64,000 nucleotides of DNA from Lucifuga dentata (taxonomy: Eukaryota; Chordata; Actinopteri; Ophidiiformes; Bythitidae), in the NCBI GenBank assembly GCA_014773175.1, contig VXCM01000262.1, positions 225,945 through 289,944 of the forward strand. The letters run 5' to 3'. Below, piece after piece: positions 1 through 11,938 of the stretch (the stretch's first letter is position 1; each line of letters opens with the position of its first letter). The notes under the pieces are model-generated. The model had not been told where the DNA came from. It did no database searches and saw only the letters and a program-made list of their open reading frames with translations. A program made the position numbers and the translations under genes.

Positions 1-271
1 GTAACTATGATTTGCATAGAAATCTATATACAATTTAAATACTTTGACTTATTGGCATAGATCCATTTTTGTTTTGGTAAGGACCATCCCAACATCATAC
101 TACAAGAACCATTTTTCCATTTATACAATCCTAATGGGCAGTATATTGTGATTAGCATGTATTCTGAATTAGTTCCTCAAATTCAGTTCTTGTTTCTGTG
201 TTTTTTTCCTTTTTTCTTTTTTTTTTGTGTGTTTTTTTATCACCTGCCATTTTTTGCTATACTAAAATAAA

Positions 272-272
272 N
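272..272. other. Assembly join with duplicated flanks
   Basis: About 67 nt before the N (from TCCTTTTTTC to CTAAAATAAA) are repeated almost exactly after it. This looks like an unmerged contig overlap rather than a biological tandem repeat. Confidence 0.8.
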
Positions 273-410
273 TCCTTTTTTCTTTTTTTTTTGTGTGTTT
301 TTTTATCACCTGCCATTTTTTGCTATACTAAAATAAAGTTTGTGGCTCAGAATGGGTTCCACGTCCTTTGTAAATCTGATGACGTCTCTTGTTTCCTTGT
401 TTGTCCCCAG

Positions 411-1580
411 AGACAGACAGGCGGGTAAGTCTGGGCTGTTCCGCCTTCTGAACAACATCATTTCTCGTCTCCATTGCTCTGCACAGAAGACGCATCTTGT
501 TTTTCAACTGGTGGTTTTCTTAAGCCACAACGTTTGATGTGGGATTCCCTTAATCACACAACAAGCTCTCTAAACATGAACTACATTCATGACTTTTGGA
601 ATCTTTTTCCAACCAGTTTAACGCTGCTTTTGTTGAGTTATTGTGCAACGATACAGTGAGACAAGAGGGAGACAGAGCCCTTGATCTCAATGAAGTGATT
701 GTTTTTGATCTGGTCAATCCAGCACTTAGGCTACCGAGGGAAGAGTGAACTCTAAGCCTGGTACACATGTGTTCTTTGTAGTCCTAATGTCTCTCTTCCT
801 CTTCTGTCCACATCGCTATCTGATGGGACACAGAGTAAGTATTAAACCATTGCCTCAGAGAGCAGCCTGCCATTAAGATGGAGATGCTGTGCTCTTTGAG
901 GCTGACGATGTTTAATTACAAGCTGTAGGTCTGATGTAGTTCTGTTTCCTCAATCTGGCTGAATAGAGGGTTGACTCGGCGCTGGCTGGAGACCTGGTGC
1001 CAGGCGCTGGAGTCAGCGTGTCACTGGCATGTACTTTGTGGGTATGAGAAGAGGCATGCCGCCATGGCGAGTGTGATTCTACAGGAGTCCCATGTGGGGG
1101 TAGGGATGAAAGCTTTTATCTCCCATTACAGATCCCCCACTCCCCTTCTCCCGTTCCCCTTGAGCTTTGACTGGCAGGGCAGTAGGTGGAGGATAGAACT
1201 AGAATAACCAGACTGGTTGTTAACATATCAGCCCTTGTTGAAGCTTCAAGGGCATCCAACGAGATCAAAGTAAAGCTTTCAGTCCAAAAGCATGACATTG
1301 TCTTGCACGACAATCCATCGAGCCTCTGATTCAGCTGTCAGTGAATGAGGAAGTGGTCATGAACGGCAATGGCAGGCTTTCACCATCCCCTAATGGGCTT
1401 TGATGATCTGGCACAAAGAAAGTGCCATAATGGTTTCATTCAAAGTCTAATGTCTTTTTTCATTTGTTTATTGTTGTCATTAAACTGAGAATAACCCAAC
1501 CCACACCTTTGTGTATTCAGTAATGATGATGAATGTCTGACAAATGACTGCTATTGAGCTGGTTGGGGTGTGTTGGTATT

Positions 1581-1633
<53 letters not shown>

Positions 1634-4600
1634 GCTCCTGTACATAGCAGCTCCTTTACCTCCCTCTCTGGGGTGCTGTGGTGAATATCTCCGTCCCCTC
1701 TGGGACTTCTTTATTTTTCAGTTTTGTTTTGTTTTTCAGGCACCTTGCATTTATACCCAGCAGCCCTTTGATGTTGTTGCCTGGGTACTGGTGGACAAAA
1801 GAGCCTCCATCAGCTGGACTTAAGGATGGGGTGGTGGGGGTTAGGATGAAAAAGAGAGAAAGGGATGAATAAAGAATCAAAGCAACTGGAATGGGGTTTG
1901 GGGGTGGAGTACTCCTTGTGAAACTGTGAACCATGTACCCCTCTTAAATATGGGCCTGGAGTTCACAGTTGTCATTGTTTTTCTTTTTTTCTGGCTTTGT
2001 TTTCCCTTTGTGTTACATGTCACTGTCGCCACATGTGTATTGGTGGCCATGTCTGTTGCATGCCTTTGTTGGCACTTTATATTCTCATTCTTTAAGTCAA
2101 CTGATGGTGCAAAAAAGGCCCGTCTTTGCAGTCAGATGACGTGAAAGAGCACCAGCTGTTGGTTGGCCCAGTTCTTATATATACACTGATCAGTCAACGC
2201 TGCTGAATGCCACAATGCCTTGCTGATGGGCAGCTGCTCTGTGTCACCTTGATCTGTGGCACTGTGGTTATGATCTCTTCCCAAAACACAGGGCAGGCAC
2301 CCTTGTCCCATATTCTACTCTGTGCTTTCTGCCCAGCAAGGGCTACTGATGCCACTGCAGTCCCTCACACTCCCACAGTGGGGGAGAGAGACAGTCTGTG
2401 CTCCCTCAGCCCATCAAATCCCTGCAGGACCACTCTGGTCCATTGGAGGTGAATTCAGGGAGCAGCCTTTGGTGGTGCCGACACAGCAGCCCTCTTTCAC
2501 CGAGGGCCTCATTAAACCTGACAGCATCCCCTCAGTCTGGGCTTTATTGTTCAGCCAGTTTCATGCTAAATGGCAATTAAAGGCATCACCAAGGTGTAGG
2601 TATTAATGCCTTTGAGAGGCACAAAGGCTTTTCAAGATAAAAATGACAGCTAAACAGTGATTGGAAGTTTTCTTTGCCACTTGATACAGTCATCTTTTGT
2701 ATAAATGATGTCACCCCACAAGTCTTTCATTCAATCAGAACTCCAAATGTGCAAAGTTACAAAGTCGCTGTTATGCTGTTGCAGAAATTGCAGATTTGCC
2801 TCTAATGAGATTACGATTATCTTCTGTGTGTTGTAATTGAATAATCGACTTGAATAAAGCACTACACCTGCTGGACTTCAATCTTTATGTCTTGTAAAAT
2901 CCAGGTAAAATGTAGTAAAATTGAACACAGCAGTTTTGTTGCCAGGTTATTTTCCACTATAATTAGCAGATCAAAGCATAACCATAACATTCTGTTTCAC
3001 TTGTTTAACTGACTCCACATATACAGCCATTCCAGTCTGTTTAGATCCCATGCCTGCAGGCTCTCTCTTCTATGGATTACTTGTAGACATACATCTTCAC
3101 TTTTTATTTATTTGCTTGTGTGCAGTCACGAAATGAGCAGAGGGTAAAGAGCATGGATTCCACATGGCAGAGGGGCTCTACTCTGTAAACCATCAGACTG
3201 GGGTTGGCAAACAGATCCAACTGGGAATAGTCATTGCACAGATGAATGAAAACTGTGTAAATAGTCTGTGGACCATCATGGACTTCAGCTAGGTGAAGGG
3301 ATGCAACTGTAACATCTGTCCCCCAAGTTACACTGAAGAGTGATTAGGGCATATTTATAGACAGGAAACAGACCCAAAACTTATCTTTGTACGTAAAAGG
3401 TTTGAGAGGACAGTAAGAGGTTTGAAGGAAAGACAAGGTATGTGGTAGCCAGAGCATGTTGTCAAAAGCAGATCTGTCTGTGAATCCTATCCAGGAGATT
3501 TTATCACCAGAGTGGGGATTTTAGATGGAGAAAGTGCAGAAATTGAAGACAGTTTGCTGAGATTTCACTCGCTTTCTCGTAAAACTTCAAACACAGACAG
3601 AAATAACAAAAGGAAGTCTGGCAATCAAACGTGGCTCTGTTTGTCTATCTCTATCATTACCACATTTTGAGGTTTTTCCATTTCAAAAATCATGTCTGTA
3701 CCCATAACAGATAGACTTAAGTAGTTTATTCAGCTGGAGATGAACAGGTTCTGCTTCCCGTCTCAGCATCAGAGATGCAGTGGAGAATAAAATTGCTCTC
3801 ATGGTTTTGTTTTTACATTGTTGCTGAGCATCTGATCTTCCTTTTTCAAATTGTGACAATATTTCTTCAGCTAAGAAAAATTAAGGAAGGAGATAGCGCC
3901 GCTGTCAGCAAAATACAAGAGTTCGTAACCACAAAAGCACAGTGCATGACATGTCCTGTCCTCTCTGTGCTTTCTGCACCTGGGTCAGCAGCTAGGCTCC
4001 CTGAGATACGCATTCAGAAAATAACCTGTCTGCAAAATTTTCCCATGACCTCAGCGGGATGAAAATTGACCTGGTGTTAAAGCCTGTATGTGACACAGAG
4101 GCAGTATTTGATTAATCTGTTTCTCACAATTTTCACTGACTGTACATACTTTTTAAAATTGCGATTGAGGAGAAAAAAAATACTATCTTTAGAGAATTAA
4201 TTTTCTGTGTGACAGTATTCTGACCCAAACTTCTTTTGTCATAGAATTTCGCGAGTGATTTTTAGTGCTAGACTCATCAATTATTGAATTTCATCAATAG
4301 ATTAAAAACAAATCAATTAAAGTTTGATAATTAATTGATTGATGATTTATTAAATGAAAATACAAACATGTTTAAAACTTATAAAATGTGACTTTTTTTT
4401 GTTGCTTTTCTTTGTTTTGTATTAAAATAGACTGTATACCTTTGGATTTTGGGGAATGTTGGTTCTACAAAATAAGCAGTTGTGGTAAACTTGCTTCATA
4501 AATTCCACGTCTCACATGATTGAAAAGAAGCATGCTTTCTGTTCATCTTTCTGTTTGTTTTGCTCAGTGGATCTTTTCTTCATTAGTTGATACATTTCAT

Positions 4601-7600
4601 CTTGTTGCTCTGAAGCCGAATGCGCTGTCTTTTGGAAAGGTCTTCATCCAGCCTCGAAAATAGAAACCAGCAGCTCACTGTAAGAGAACTTTAATCAAAA
4701 GCATATTTCAGTAAAATTGTATGTCAGTCCTGCTATTGCTGCTCATTTCACTTCAGCGTTTATTTAAGGTGTCCAGTCAGAGGGGACACTGATGCTGTAA
4801 TATGACACACCTTACAACCTGCTGTTTACACAGAAATGCCACTCTAATGGGCTGTTTGCTTCACTTTTGTCTGAGTTCCTTTGTCGGGCAACAATTATAA
4901 GTAAACTATGTCCTCACTCCCACATAGCACCACAGCTCAGTGATCTGGGTTCCTGTGCCATGGGTGGTATCTCTCTGGTGCTATTAGTTAGCAGGATCAG
5001 TGCTGGATGGGAGGAAAGACAGACAACCAGGGGACACCTGGCCTTTTCTCTTTGGTCGCTCAGACATGGCTGTGACTCTTGACAGAACCAGGATGCAGGA
5101 TATTGCCCTCCCATTGATGCACCTCCTGAAGCTCCTCAGCCCGTGTAGGCTAGTAATCCAAGATCCAACAGCAGCTCCGGCGTATCTGTCACAGCAGACG
5201 GTTTTTCTTGCATTGTTTTGCTCATTCTGATGCACTTTTGTGAGGAACTATCAGAAATCCTGATCATAATGAAAGAGGACTATATGTTGGCAGGCATTTA
5301 CACCACAAAATAAGTTTTTGAGTACAAGTGATCTAATGCCAGTCCCCTTTATAAGTATGGTAACAAACATGGTGTTCTTTTGGCCACGTATTGCTTTTAA
5401 GAACTTGTGGGATTACATCATCATGGCAAGCTTGACTGACAAGCAGAAAGAGTCAGAGGAGTGACAAAAAGAGAAAAGAGAGGGAGTCTGATTGTTTAGC
5501 CAACAGCACCCTATTCAGACACCATAAAAAAACGATGGGAGGGAGGGCAACTCTTAAGCCAAATGAGTCTTCTCTTTTTTTTTCTTTTGTTTGTTACATC
5601 TCGTAGTCTTTGACTCCGTGTGTTGCTAGATGTTCCGTCAGGAGCTGAGCAATTTAAGTGATTTTAATTTAGAACATGCGGTACTTTGTTTTATGTACAG
5701 AAAGGTAAGAGCGGCGGCGGCGGCGGCTCTTTTGAAGGCCTTTCAAATTTAGTGTTGTTTTTCCAGGAGAGGCTTTTTTTTATTTTTTATTTTTTTTAAA
5801 TTACAGCTCATTGAGATGCTCTGTTTGCTGGTTTTGGAGAAGGTTTACATTTTATGTCTGGAATCAGACAGGGCCTGAGCAAGTGTGGAAGAGAATGATG
5901 CAATGTACCTTTTGTCTAGAGGTCAGAGGTCATCTTGCATTGGCTCTCTGATCATCTCTATTCTCATTTGAGCTAGAAGTTCTGACTGAGAACCAAAAGA
6001 AATCAAACCATGTGATTTGCAGACTTATTTCAGAGCACAGATCAGTTCTCATCCATGTTGCGGTTCAACTGTCCCCTGGAGCAGTAACCATTAATCATCC
6101 GAGCTCCAGTTGTGCAACGTGAAAGTGTTATGCTGTGAAACGTGTGTATAAACTCAGTTCTTCTCTTGCTTCTCCAGGCCAGTGTGCTTCCAGCAGGTCT
6201 GGTTTATTTCCACTCTGATGTTAAGACAGGTTGGTATAACATCTCTCCTGGTTGCCCCTTTTTCCTTTTTTTTTTTTTTTTTTTTTCTTAAATTAGATTT
6301 TGTGGCAGAGAAACAACTTGATTTGTTTCTTCCATTTTTTCTTTCTCTCAATAACAAAAAGACATACCTCAGATTACAGCACCCTGCTGTGTCTCTTATT
6401 GCTTCTCTTGCTCCAGCTCTACTTTTACTGGAAATGTATGGCACGTGCTGAAACAGGTGGATCTTCAAAGACTGAGGGTGAGCAAAACCATTGATGCGCC
6501 TTGATGCTATATTTGAAATGAAACATTCATGTCATATATCATGACATTTTAAAGGTACTGAGGACAGAAGTTGCTCTATCATGAGCATCACTGCTGCCAC
6601 ATATGGTACATCCTATCATTTTTTTTTTTCCTGAGGTTCCAGAATGGTGTAAGTTACTCATTCAGTGGGATATTGAAGCTACCTAAACTCATCATCATCG
6701 ACTGAGCTGGAAGAACAGCAGCTTGACTCCAGGTGCTCCAATTTTAAGGTGCATGTGAATTTTTGTTGTTGATGCTATTAGATCTTACAAATAGATCTTA
6801 CTAATCAACAGTCTCCTTGCCAGAAGATTCATTCAGTTTGTTCCAAAGTCTGCCTAATAACATTGATTGAGCCATTTGATTGGGTTAGTAGGGTTAAAGG
6901 ACCATACTGGTGATTTTGTATGTTTTAGCCCAATAAATACTACCCATATATATTACATTATGTTACTGACAAGAATAAGAATAATAACTTTAATGTCCAT
7001 CAAGATGGAAATTCGTCAACTACTTTTCCAAAACATGAAACCATATTTTAGATTTCCTGTTAATTTTCCAAATCCCCCCAGTGTTTCAAATTTAAATGTT
7101 CAGGTGATATACCCAGCTTAAAATTCAATGTTTTTCTTGCTACACAACTGTAGAAGGCACAGAAAAGCTATATTCTCCTAGGACTATATTCCCTGCCAGA
7201 GCCATACATTTTCTTCCATGCAGCTCCGTGTTGGACCAGTTAAATAAAGTTACTTTGACAAAAAAAAATGTCTTCATGTTTTGTTTGCTGTGATGGATTA
7301 CCTGTCTCAAGCAAGTTTTAAGTCTCTCCAAGTTGATTTTAATAATGTACTGGAATGAAATGGCTGTTTGGAAGGTAGGAAAAACAACTCTAAAATGTAA
7401 CACTCCAAATTGGATATATTCTAATGTGGGTAAGGCAAAGCTTATTTAACATTCCTTTAGTAGTAATGGTAGCTATATATCTGACCAGGTACAGGTGGAC
7501 TAATTAGACCCATATCTGTACCAGAGAGTGAGGTCATCTCTCTGCTTTGAACATGTAACACAAGGGATTACCATTCAGTTTTGCACAAAACAGCAGACAG

Positions 7601-10600
7601 GAAGCTATTAAAGACAAGGGCAAACACTGTGGACTGACCTCTGACCCCTGCATCCTGACCTCTTTGGCAATCTGGCATAAGCCCTTGTCTACATGAAAGC
7701 TGTCCTGACTCACCAGGGCTAATTTAGAGTTCCGGTGCCCCCAACTATGAGGACAGACAGTCAACATGTTGGCCTCTTGACTTTGTTTTGAAGGAAAATT
7801 TAGACTTTTTTTGACCTAATACAAAAGATGAGAACATACTGCTTTTACTGCTTTTGATCTATATATACTGAGAAGCTGATGCTGAAAAGTTCAGATGGTA
7901 AAAACGTTCTGATCTAAAAGCTAATGCTAAAAGTCTAGTCTCCATCAATAGTCAAACATGGTATCAAAATCAGTTAGCAGTTTACCTCATTCATCACTTT
8001 TGTCACCAATATGTCTTATGCCATTGCAATGAGTATTAGCCCTTTGCTGAGGCCTGCATATGTCTGTTGAAGAAGTAACGCTATCATGAGCAACGTCACA
8101 TTGGGCCACCCGCCAGCTAAAGACATTTCAGTGATCACTTGTTCCTTTTTAAATATCATCAAACATTAGCCCTTTCATAATTTAAAGTGCAAGACCTTCA
8201 GGTTTAGCTTCTCTAAGCATGACTGCCAGATTTTCTAAGGGTCACTGCTGCAACATTTTTATATCGCTGCTTTTGATGGGATCTAAAAATAGAGTGTCCT
8301 GCTGACCTCCAGTCTTGTCAGGTCTGAGCAGTTCATTTGGGGTACAAACACACCTCCCCCCTCACACACCACTTTTGACATCACCTTGGCCAAACTGCCT
8401 TTTTACTTTTAGATGCTCCTTAAACTAATTGAATGGTGTTCTTATTTCATTGAGTCTGTGCAGTGTTATGTAAGGGGATTACTCTGTTGTTATTGCCATT
8501 GACCATGTAGGCCACTGTACAAAGGAGAGAGGTGGAGATGAGGAGTAGAGGGAAGAGGAAGGTAGTGTAATTAAGGTAGTGGCACAGGGATCCAGAAATA
8601 ACCATGCTCTGAGCCTAACTGTACATCTCTCTTGCTCCCCTTTCCCTCCTCAGCTGCATGCCAAGGTCCTTGACCCTATCATCCAGCTCACTGGTTCCGG
8701 AAGAATCCTTTCCGCCCCCTGTGGGTACCGAAGCCCCAGCCAGTATGCAGAGCACAGCAGCAGACCATCTCCAGCCTCAGACTAACAGCCAAGCGCCACA
8801 ACCAGTTAGGAATGATTCCAGTAGAGCGTCCAAGTGGCTGAAACTGCCAGGTATGTTCTAATCATCCCCGGCATGGGGCCCCGTAGCTGCTTAACAAAGC
8901 TTAGCCTGAGGACCCCAGGTCCCTCAGAGAGGCCCGGGCCTCCAGGAAACCCGCGTATCACAGCAGTAAACGCAGGCAGCATAGATGCAGCCTCTCTATT
9001 TAAATTCTGTCCATATACACTCGGTTTCCCTGAAATACCCAAACACACCTGTGACCAAGTTTTTTTTTAATTTTTTTGTCATTACTAAATGTTTGGGCGT
9101 TTTGTAGGTTCTTGTATTTGGTGTGTATGATTTTTTGTGGAGCATCTATAAGGAATCTGTTTTGTCCCATGCAGCATTCCTCCATGGTTAGACAGCTCTG
9201 TGCCCGTGAGGCGGCCACCAGGGCATCTTGTCTGCTGAGCACTAATGCATCACAGCCAAAGCAAGATCAAGGACAACATGCAGGCACACACAGACATGCA
9301 TGCACACAAACATCCAAGAATAGACACACACCATCATGTGTTTATTGTATTATTAGAAACACAAATATAACAGAGTTGTATAAATTATATCAGGTCAATC
9401 TGTAAAAGAAATGGACAGGGTGCACCTGACCCTTTTTTTTTTTTTTTTTTTTTTTAATTTACCATCTTATATACATTTTAGCCAGAAGTGCAAGATCAGC
9501 CAGAAGAAAATGAACTAAAGGCTTACAGTCAAACTAATGAAAATAATGTGTATGATAGTCAATGTTTTTTATGCACACATTGATTGCGAAATATAGGTTT
9601 AATTTGTAATATAAGCCATTCAATTTTGATATAATTTTTTTTTACTTCAGATTCCATCTGTATTGACAATGTTACAGCCATATTAACCAGTGAAAAAATT
9701 ATAACTGGGTGTATTCTGATTGCTTGTCATAGATGGAACCCTCGGTTTGGGGCTGAGAAGAAAGGAGCGTCACAATGTTGGAGATCCAGGAGAAAATGTC
9801 ATTCTCAGCCGTAAGGGAAAAATGGAGACCAGTGAGTGATGAATTAAGATGTGAAATCTGAGTTAATGCTAGCGTAGCCTCACAGGGACACTCAAGGCTG
9901 ATGGGATGACTCCACCCAAAAACACATCACCCTCAACCACCACCAGAATTACAGTCTTACTGTTTGACTGTTTAGATGCATGAACTTGTAGATGTCTACT
10001 GTTTTTTTTTCTTTCTTCCTGTCATCAGTAGACCGCCAATGCCTTCATTTTATTATGATATTGATTGCTTAAGTTTGTGGACAGCATCCTAACTGGGAAG
10101 GCAAACTATCAGAACAGTCCAGCTTTGCCATTATAGACACAATTTTGTCATATACCTCTCAGTAATCTCAGTAATATTGTAGACAGAGGTAGCTGGCAAT
10201 AAAAGAGGTAAGTGGTACTTAGTTCCAGTCAGTTTTGATTGTGATTGCTGCAATCAAGCAGATATCAGCAGCAATGATCAGGCTCTTATCCCATATGCAA
10301 CACCGTCCAAGACCAGCCAGAAGGCTGGAGACAGATCAGTCTCTGTCTCCTGGGAAAAGCCTCTTATTGCGGAGCTTCTCCAAAGCGTCTGGACTGGCTG
10401 TCGACACTCCCTGCCTTTAATGTATGATCAAGAAAAGCTTTAACTCATTACTCTCTTCAACGCCCCTCCCCATTCTTGTCCTAACTGCTTTCGTATGTTT
10501 AATAATACTGCCTTCAGATGCAATTTGTTTCACTAAGATGCGTAAGAAAAGTTGTACAGTAGTGCAATACTTCACTTTTTCGGAGACCTTCCAACAGCTC

Positions 10601-10655
10601 ATATTGTGGAAAAACATTCTGTCAGGTCCAAGGGAATAAATGTTTTTATTACATC
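411..10655 (+). CDS. Unidentified multi-exon gene, 3' part (candidate exons)
   Basis: I do not recognise this gene. Candidate exons with good splice sites are 411-424 (14 nt), 782-834, 6178-6229, 6373-6456, 8654-8850, 9733-9831 and 10269-10420. The first two join in frame (RQTGG then PNVSLP). The 6178 and 6373 exons join in frame and give a short lead, then YSTLLCLLLLLLLQLYFYW, a likely membrane span, followed by basic residues (KCMAR). The last three also join in frame: a Pro/Ser/Thr-rich stretch, a basic stretch (LRRKERHN), and a C-terminus ending in VDTPCL and TAA at 10418-10420. An AATAAA follows at 10635. The phase between 6456 and 8654 does not match, so at least one exon is missing or two genes are mixed. 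A single-pass membrane protein with a cytoplasmic tail is an inference. The gene starts upstream of the window. Confidence 0.4.
835..6177. other. Intronic DNA, no coding exon supported
   Basis: This stretch lies between candidate exons at 782-834 and 6178-6229. It holds a TTTC microsatellite at 1579-1632, a short CGG run at about 5712-5728 and AT-rich sequence around 4250-4400. I found no open frame with both convincing splice sites; several weak acceptors (near 1229, 3129 and 3775) have no matching phase or donor. Confidence 0.5.
1579..1632. repeat. (TTTC)n microsatellite
   Basis: About thirteen tandem TTTC units are seen directly. The Phe/Leu/Ser-rich open frame over it is a repeat artefact. 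Confidence 0.95.
6478..8653. other. Intronic DNA with one MITE copy
   Basis: Apart from the MITE at 6894-7400, I see no supported exon here. The phase mismatch between the membrane-segment exon (ends after one base of a codon) and the exon at 8654 (needs two bases before it) predicts that an exon of this gene was missed in this stretch. Confidence 0.4.
6894..7400 (+). mobile_element. TTAA-bounded MITE, diverged copy (family A)
   Basis: The copy begins TTAA then AGGACCATACTGGTGATTTT, the same start as the full element at 43100-43699 and the fragment at 63495. Its interior is closely alike to the copy at about 40410-40790: shared blocks include CCAATAAATACTACCC-like, AAACCATATTTTAG and a TGTAGAAGGCAC block. 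The right end is too diverged to place, so the end coordinate is approximate. No coding capacity is seen. A TTAA target site is typical of piggyBac-type transposition; that assignment is inference. Confidence 0.65.
10635..10640 (+). terminator. AATAAA poly(A) signal of the unidentified gene
   Basis: A canonical AATAAA lies about 215 nt after the candidate stop codon at 10418-10420, consistent with a short 3' UTR. Confidence 0.5.
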
Positions 10656-10659
10656 TGTG

Positions 10660-11938
10660 AGAAACGACAATTTGACAGTCAGAAAAGCTCCATTTCAGGT
10701 CTATTAAACTTTTTTAAATGGTTCTATGCTTTCAATTGTTATCTATATAAATGCACCCTTTATGATATGCGGCAAATGTGTATCTTAACATCCTATACTT
10801 TATCATTTAGCTTCACGTTAGGTACTTCTCAAAACAAGAGAAATATTGCTGCTAGAATTTTCAGTTACTGTTAACTCAGGACATTATTTAGTGGCTCTCC
10901 ACCACATAACCAAATGAGTTTTGTCCTGAAGGTCTGCTGTACGCGTTACTCATGAGAAACACTAGATCGAGTTTGGCCCCTATAAGGTACTGGGTCAAAT
11001 TCCAGGTGGCGTGTTCTTGAACACCAAACTCATCCTGGACTGACTTTAACCAAGTTGCTTCCAGCCGTATGTGCGCGCCATTTGTAAGCATAGTGACTCA
11101 CTCATCAGCCACACAAATAAATAGTGTGAGGTGTTGTACAGCTATGCTGACTCACAGAGAAGTCATGTTGGTCCAGTATACCGCTGGTGGAAAACCATCA
11201 GAGGCTCTTGGGTTAGAAAACCCCACATTACCCACCCCCTCTCAGTCCCAACTTCCCCCTCTGCTGTGATGAAAGGAGAGAAAGCACCTCTACTACTCGC
11301 CTCCTTTGTTTATTTACCTTCAGAATTACACCCTGCTCTTCTTGGACCATGTTCCAATGTGTTTTGTTATGTTTCCTTTCAAACAGAATATCTATGCGTG
11401 TGGTCTCTGGTCATGTTTGGCTAACACATGCACACATTTGTGCACGCAAACTCCCATTCAACTTTCCCCCTGTGCCAGAGGTCCCCTCTGCCCTTCCCCC
11501 CCTCCTCTAACTAAACATCGCAGGACAGCAAAAGGGAACTTCAAAGTGGCCGGAGGGGGTACTCCTTTTTTCCTGGCACTTGTCATCATCTAAGGAACTG
11601 GCTGCTCCCCTTATTACTCTAATTGCTTCCAACTGCTCCAGGAGGCTTTGATGAAGGGTGCCGTGGAGCATGCTGGAAGCACCTGTTGTTGCAGAGCACA
11701 GGTGGGCCTTATTGATGGTGGCATGGAGGCTGCAAACAACAAGAACACTGGTACCTTCTACTTTAAATCAAACAGCTCAAATAAACACACAATGACAATG
11801 TTAATGTGATCCAAGATTTAAATTATTATGCAATTACAGTTACAAAGAAAAATTATAAACATCAGTAAAACAAAATCTTTAATGGAGGCAGTGGGCACCA
11901 CATGTGGCTCTATGGCTCCATCTTGTGGCACCACTCTG
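10660..11938. other. Convergent intergenic gap, no gene seen
   Basis: This is the space between the 3' end of the plus-strand gene and the 3' end of minus-strand cenpx. Open frames in 11069-11593 have no splice-site or family support. I see no clear repeat. Confidence 0.45.

Noticed and set aside
198..428. Phe/Leu-rich open frame at the window start
   Set aside because: It is made of T-rich low-complexity sequence duplicated across an assembly N.
1554..1823. Open frame over the TTTC microsatellite
   Set aside because: Its Phe/Leu/Ser repeats come only from the simple repeat; no splice or family support.
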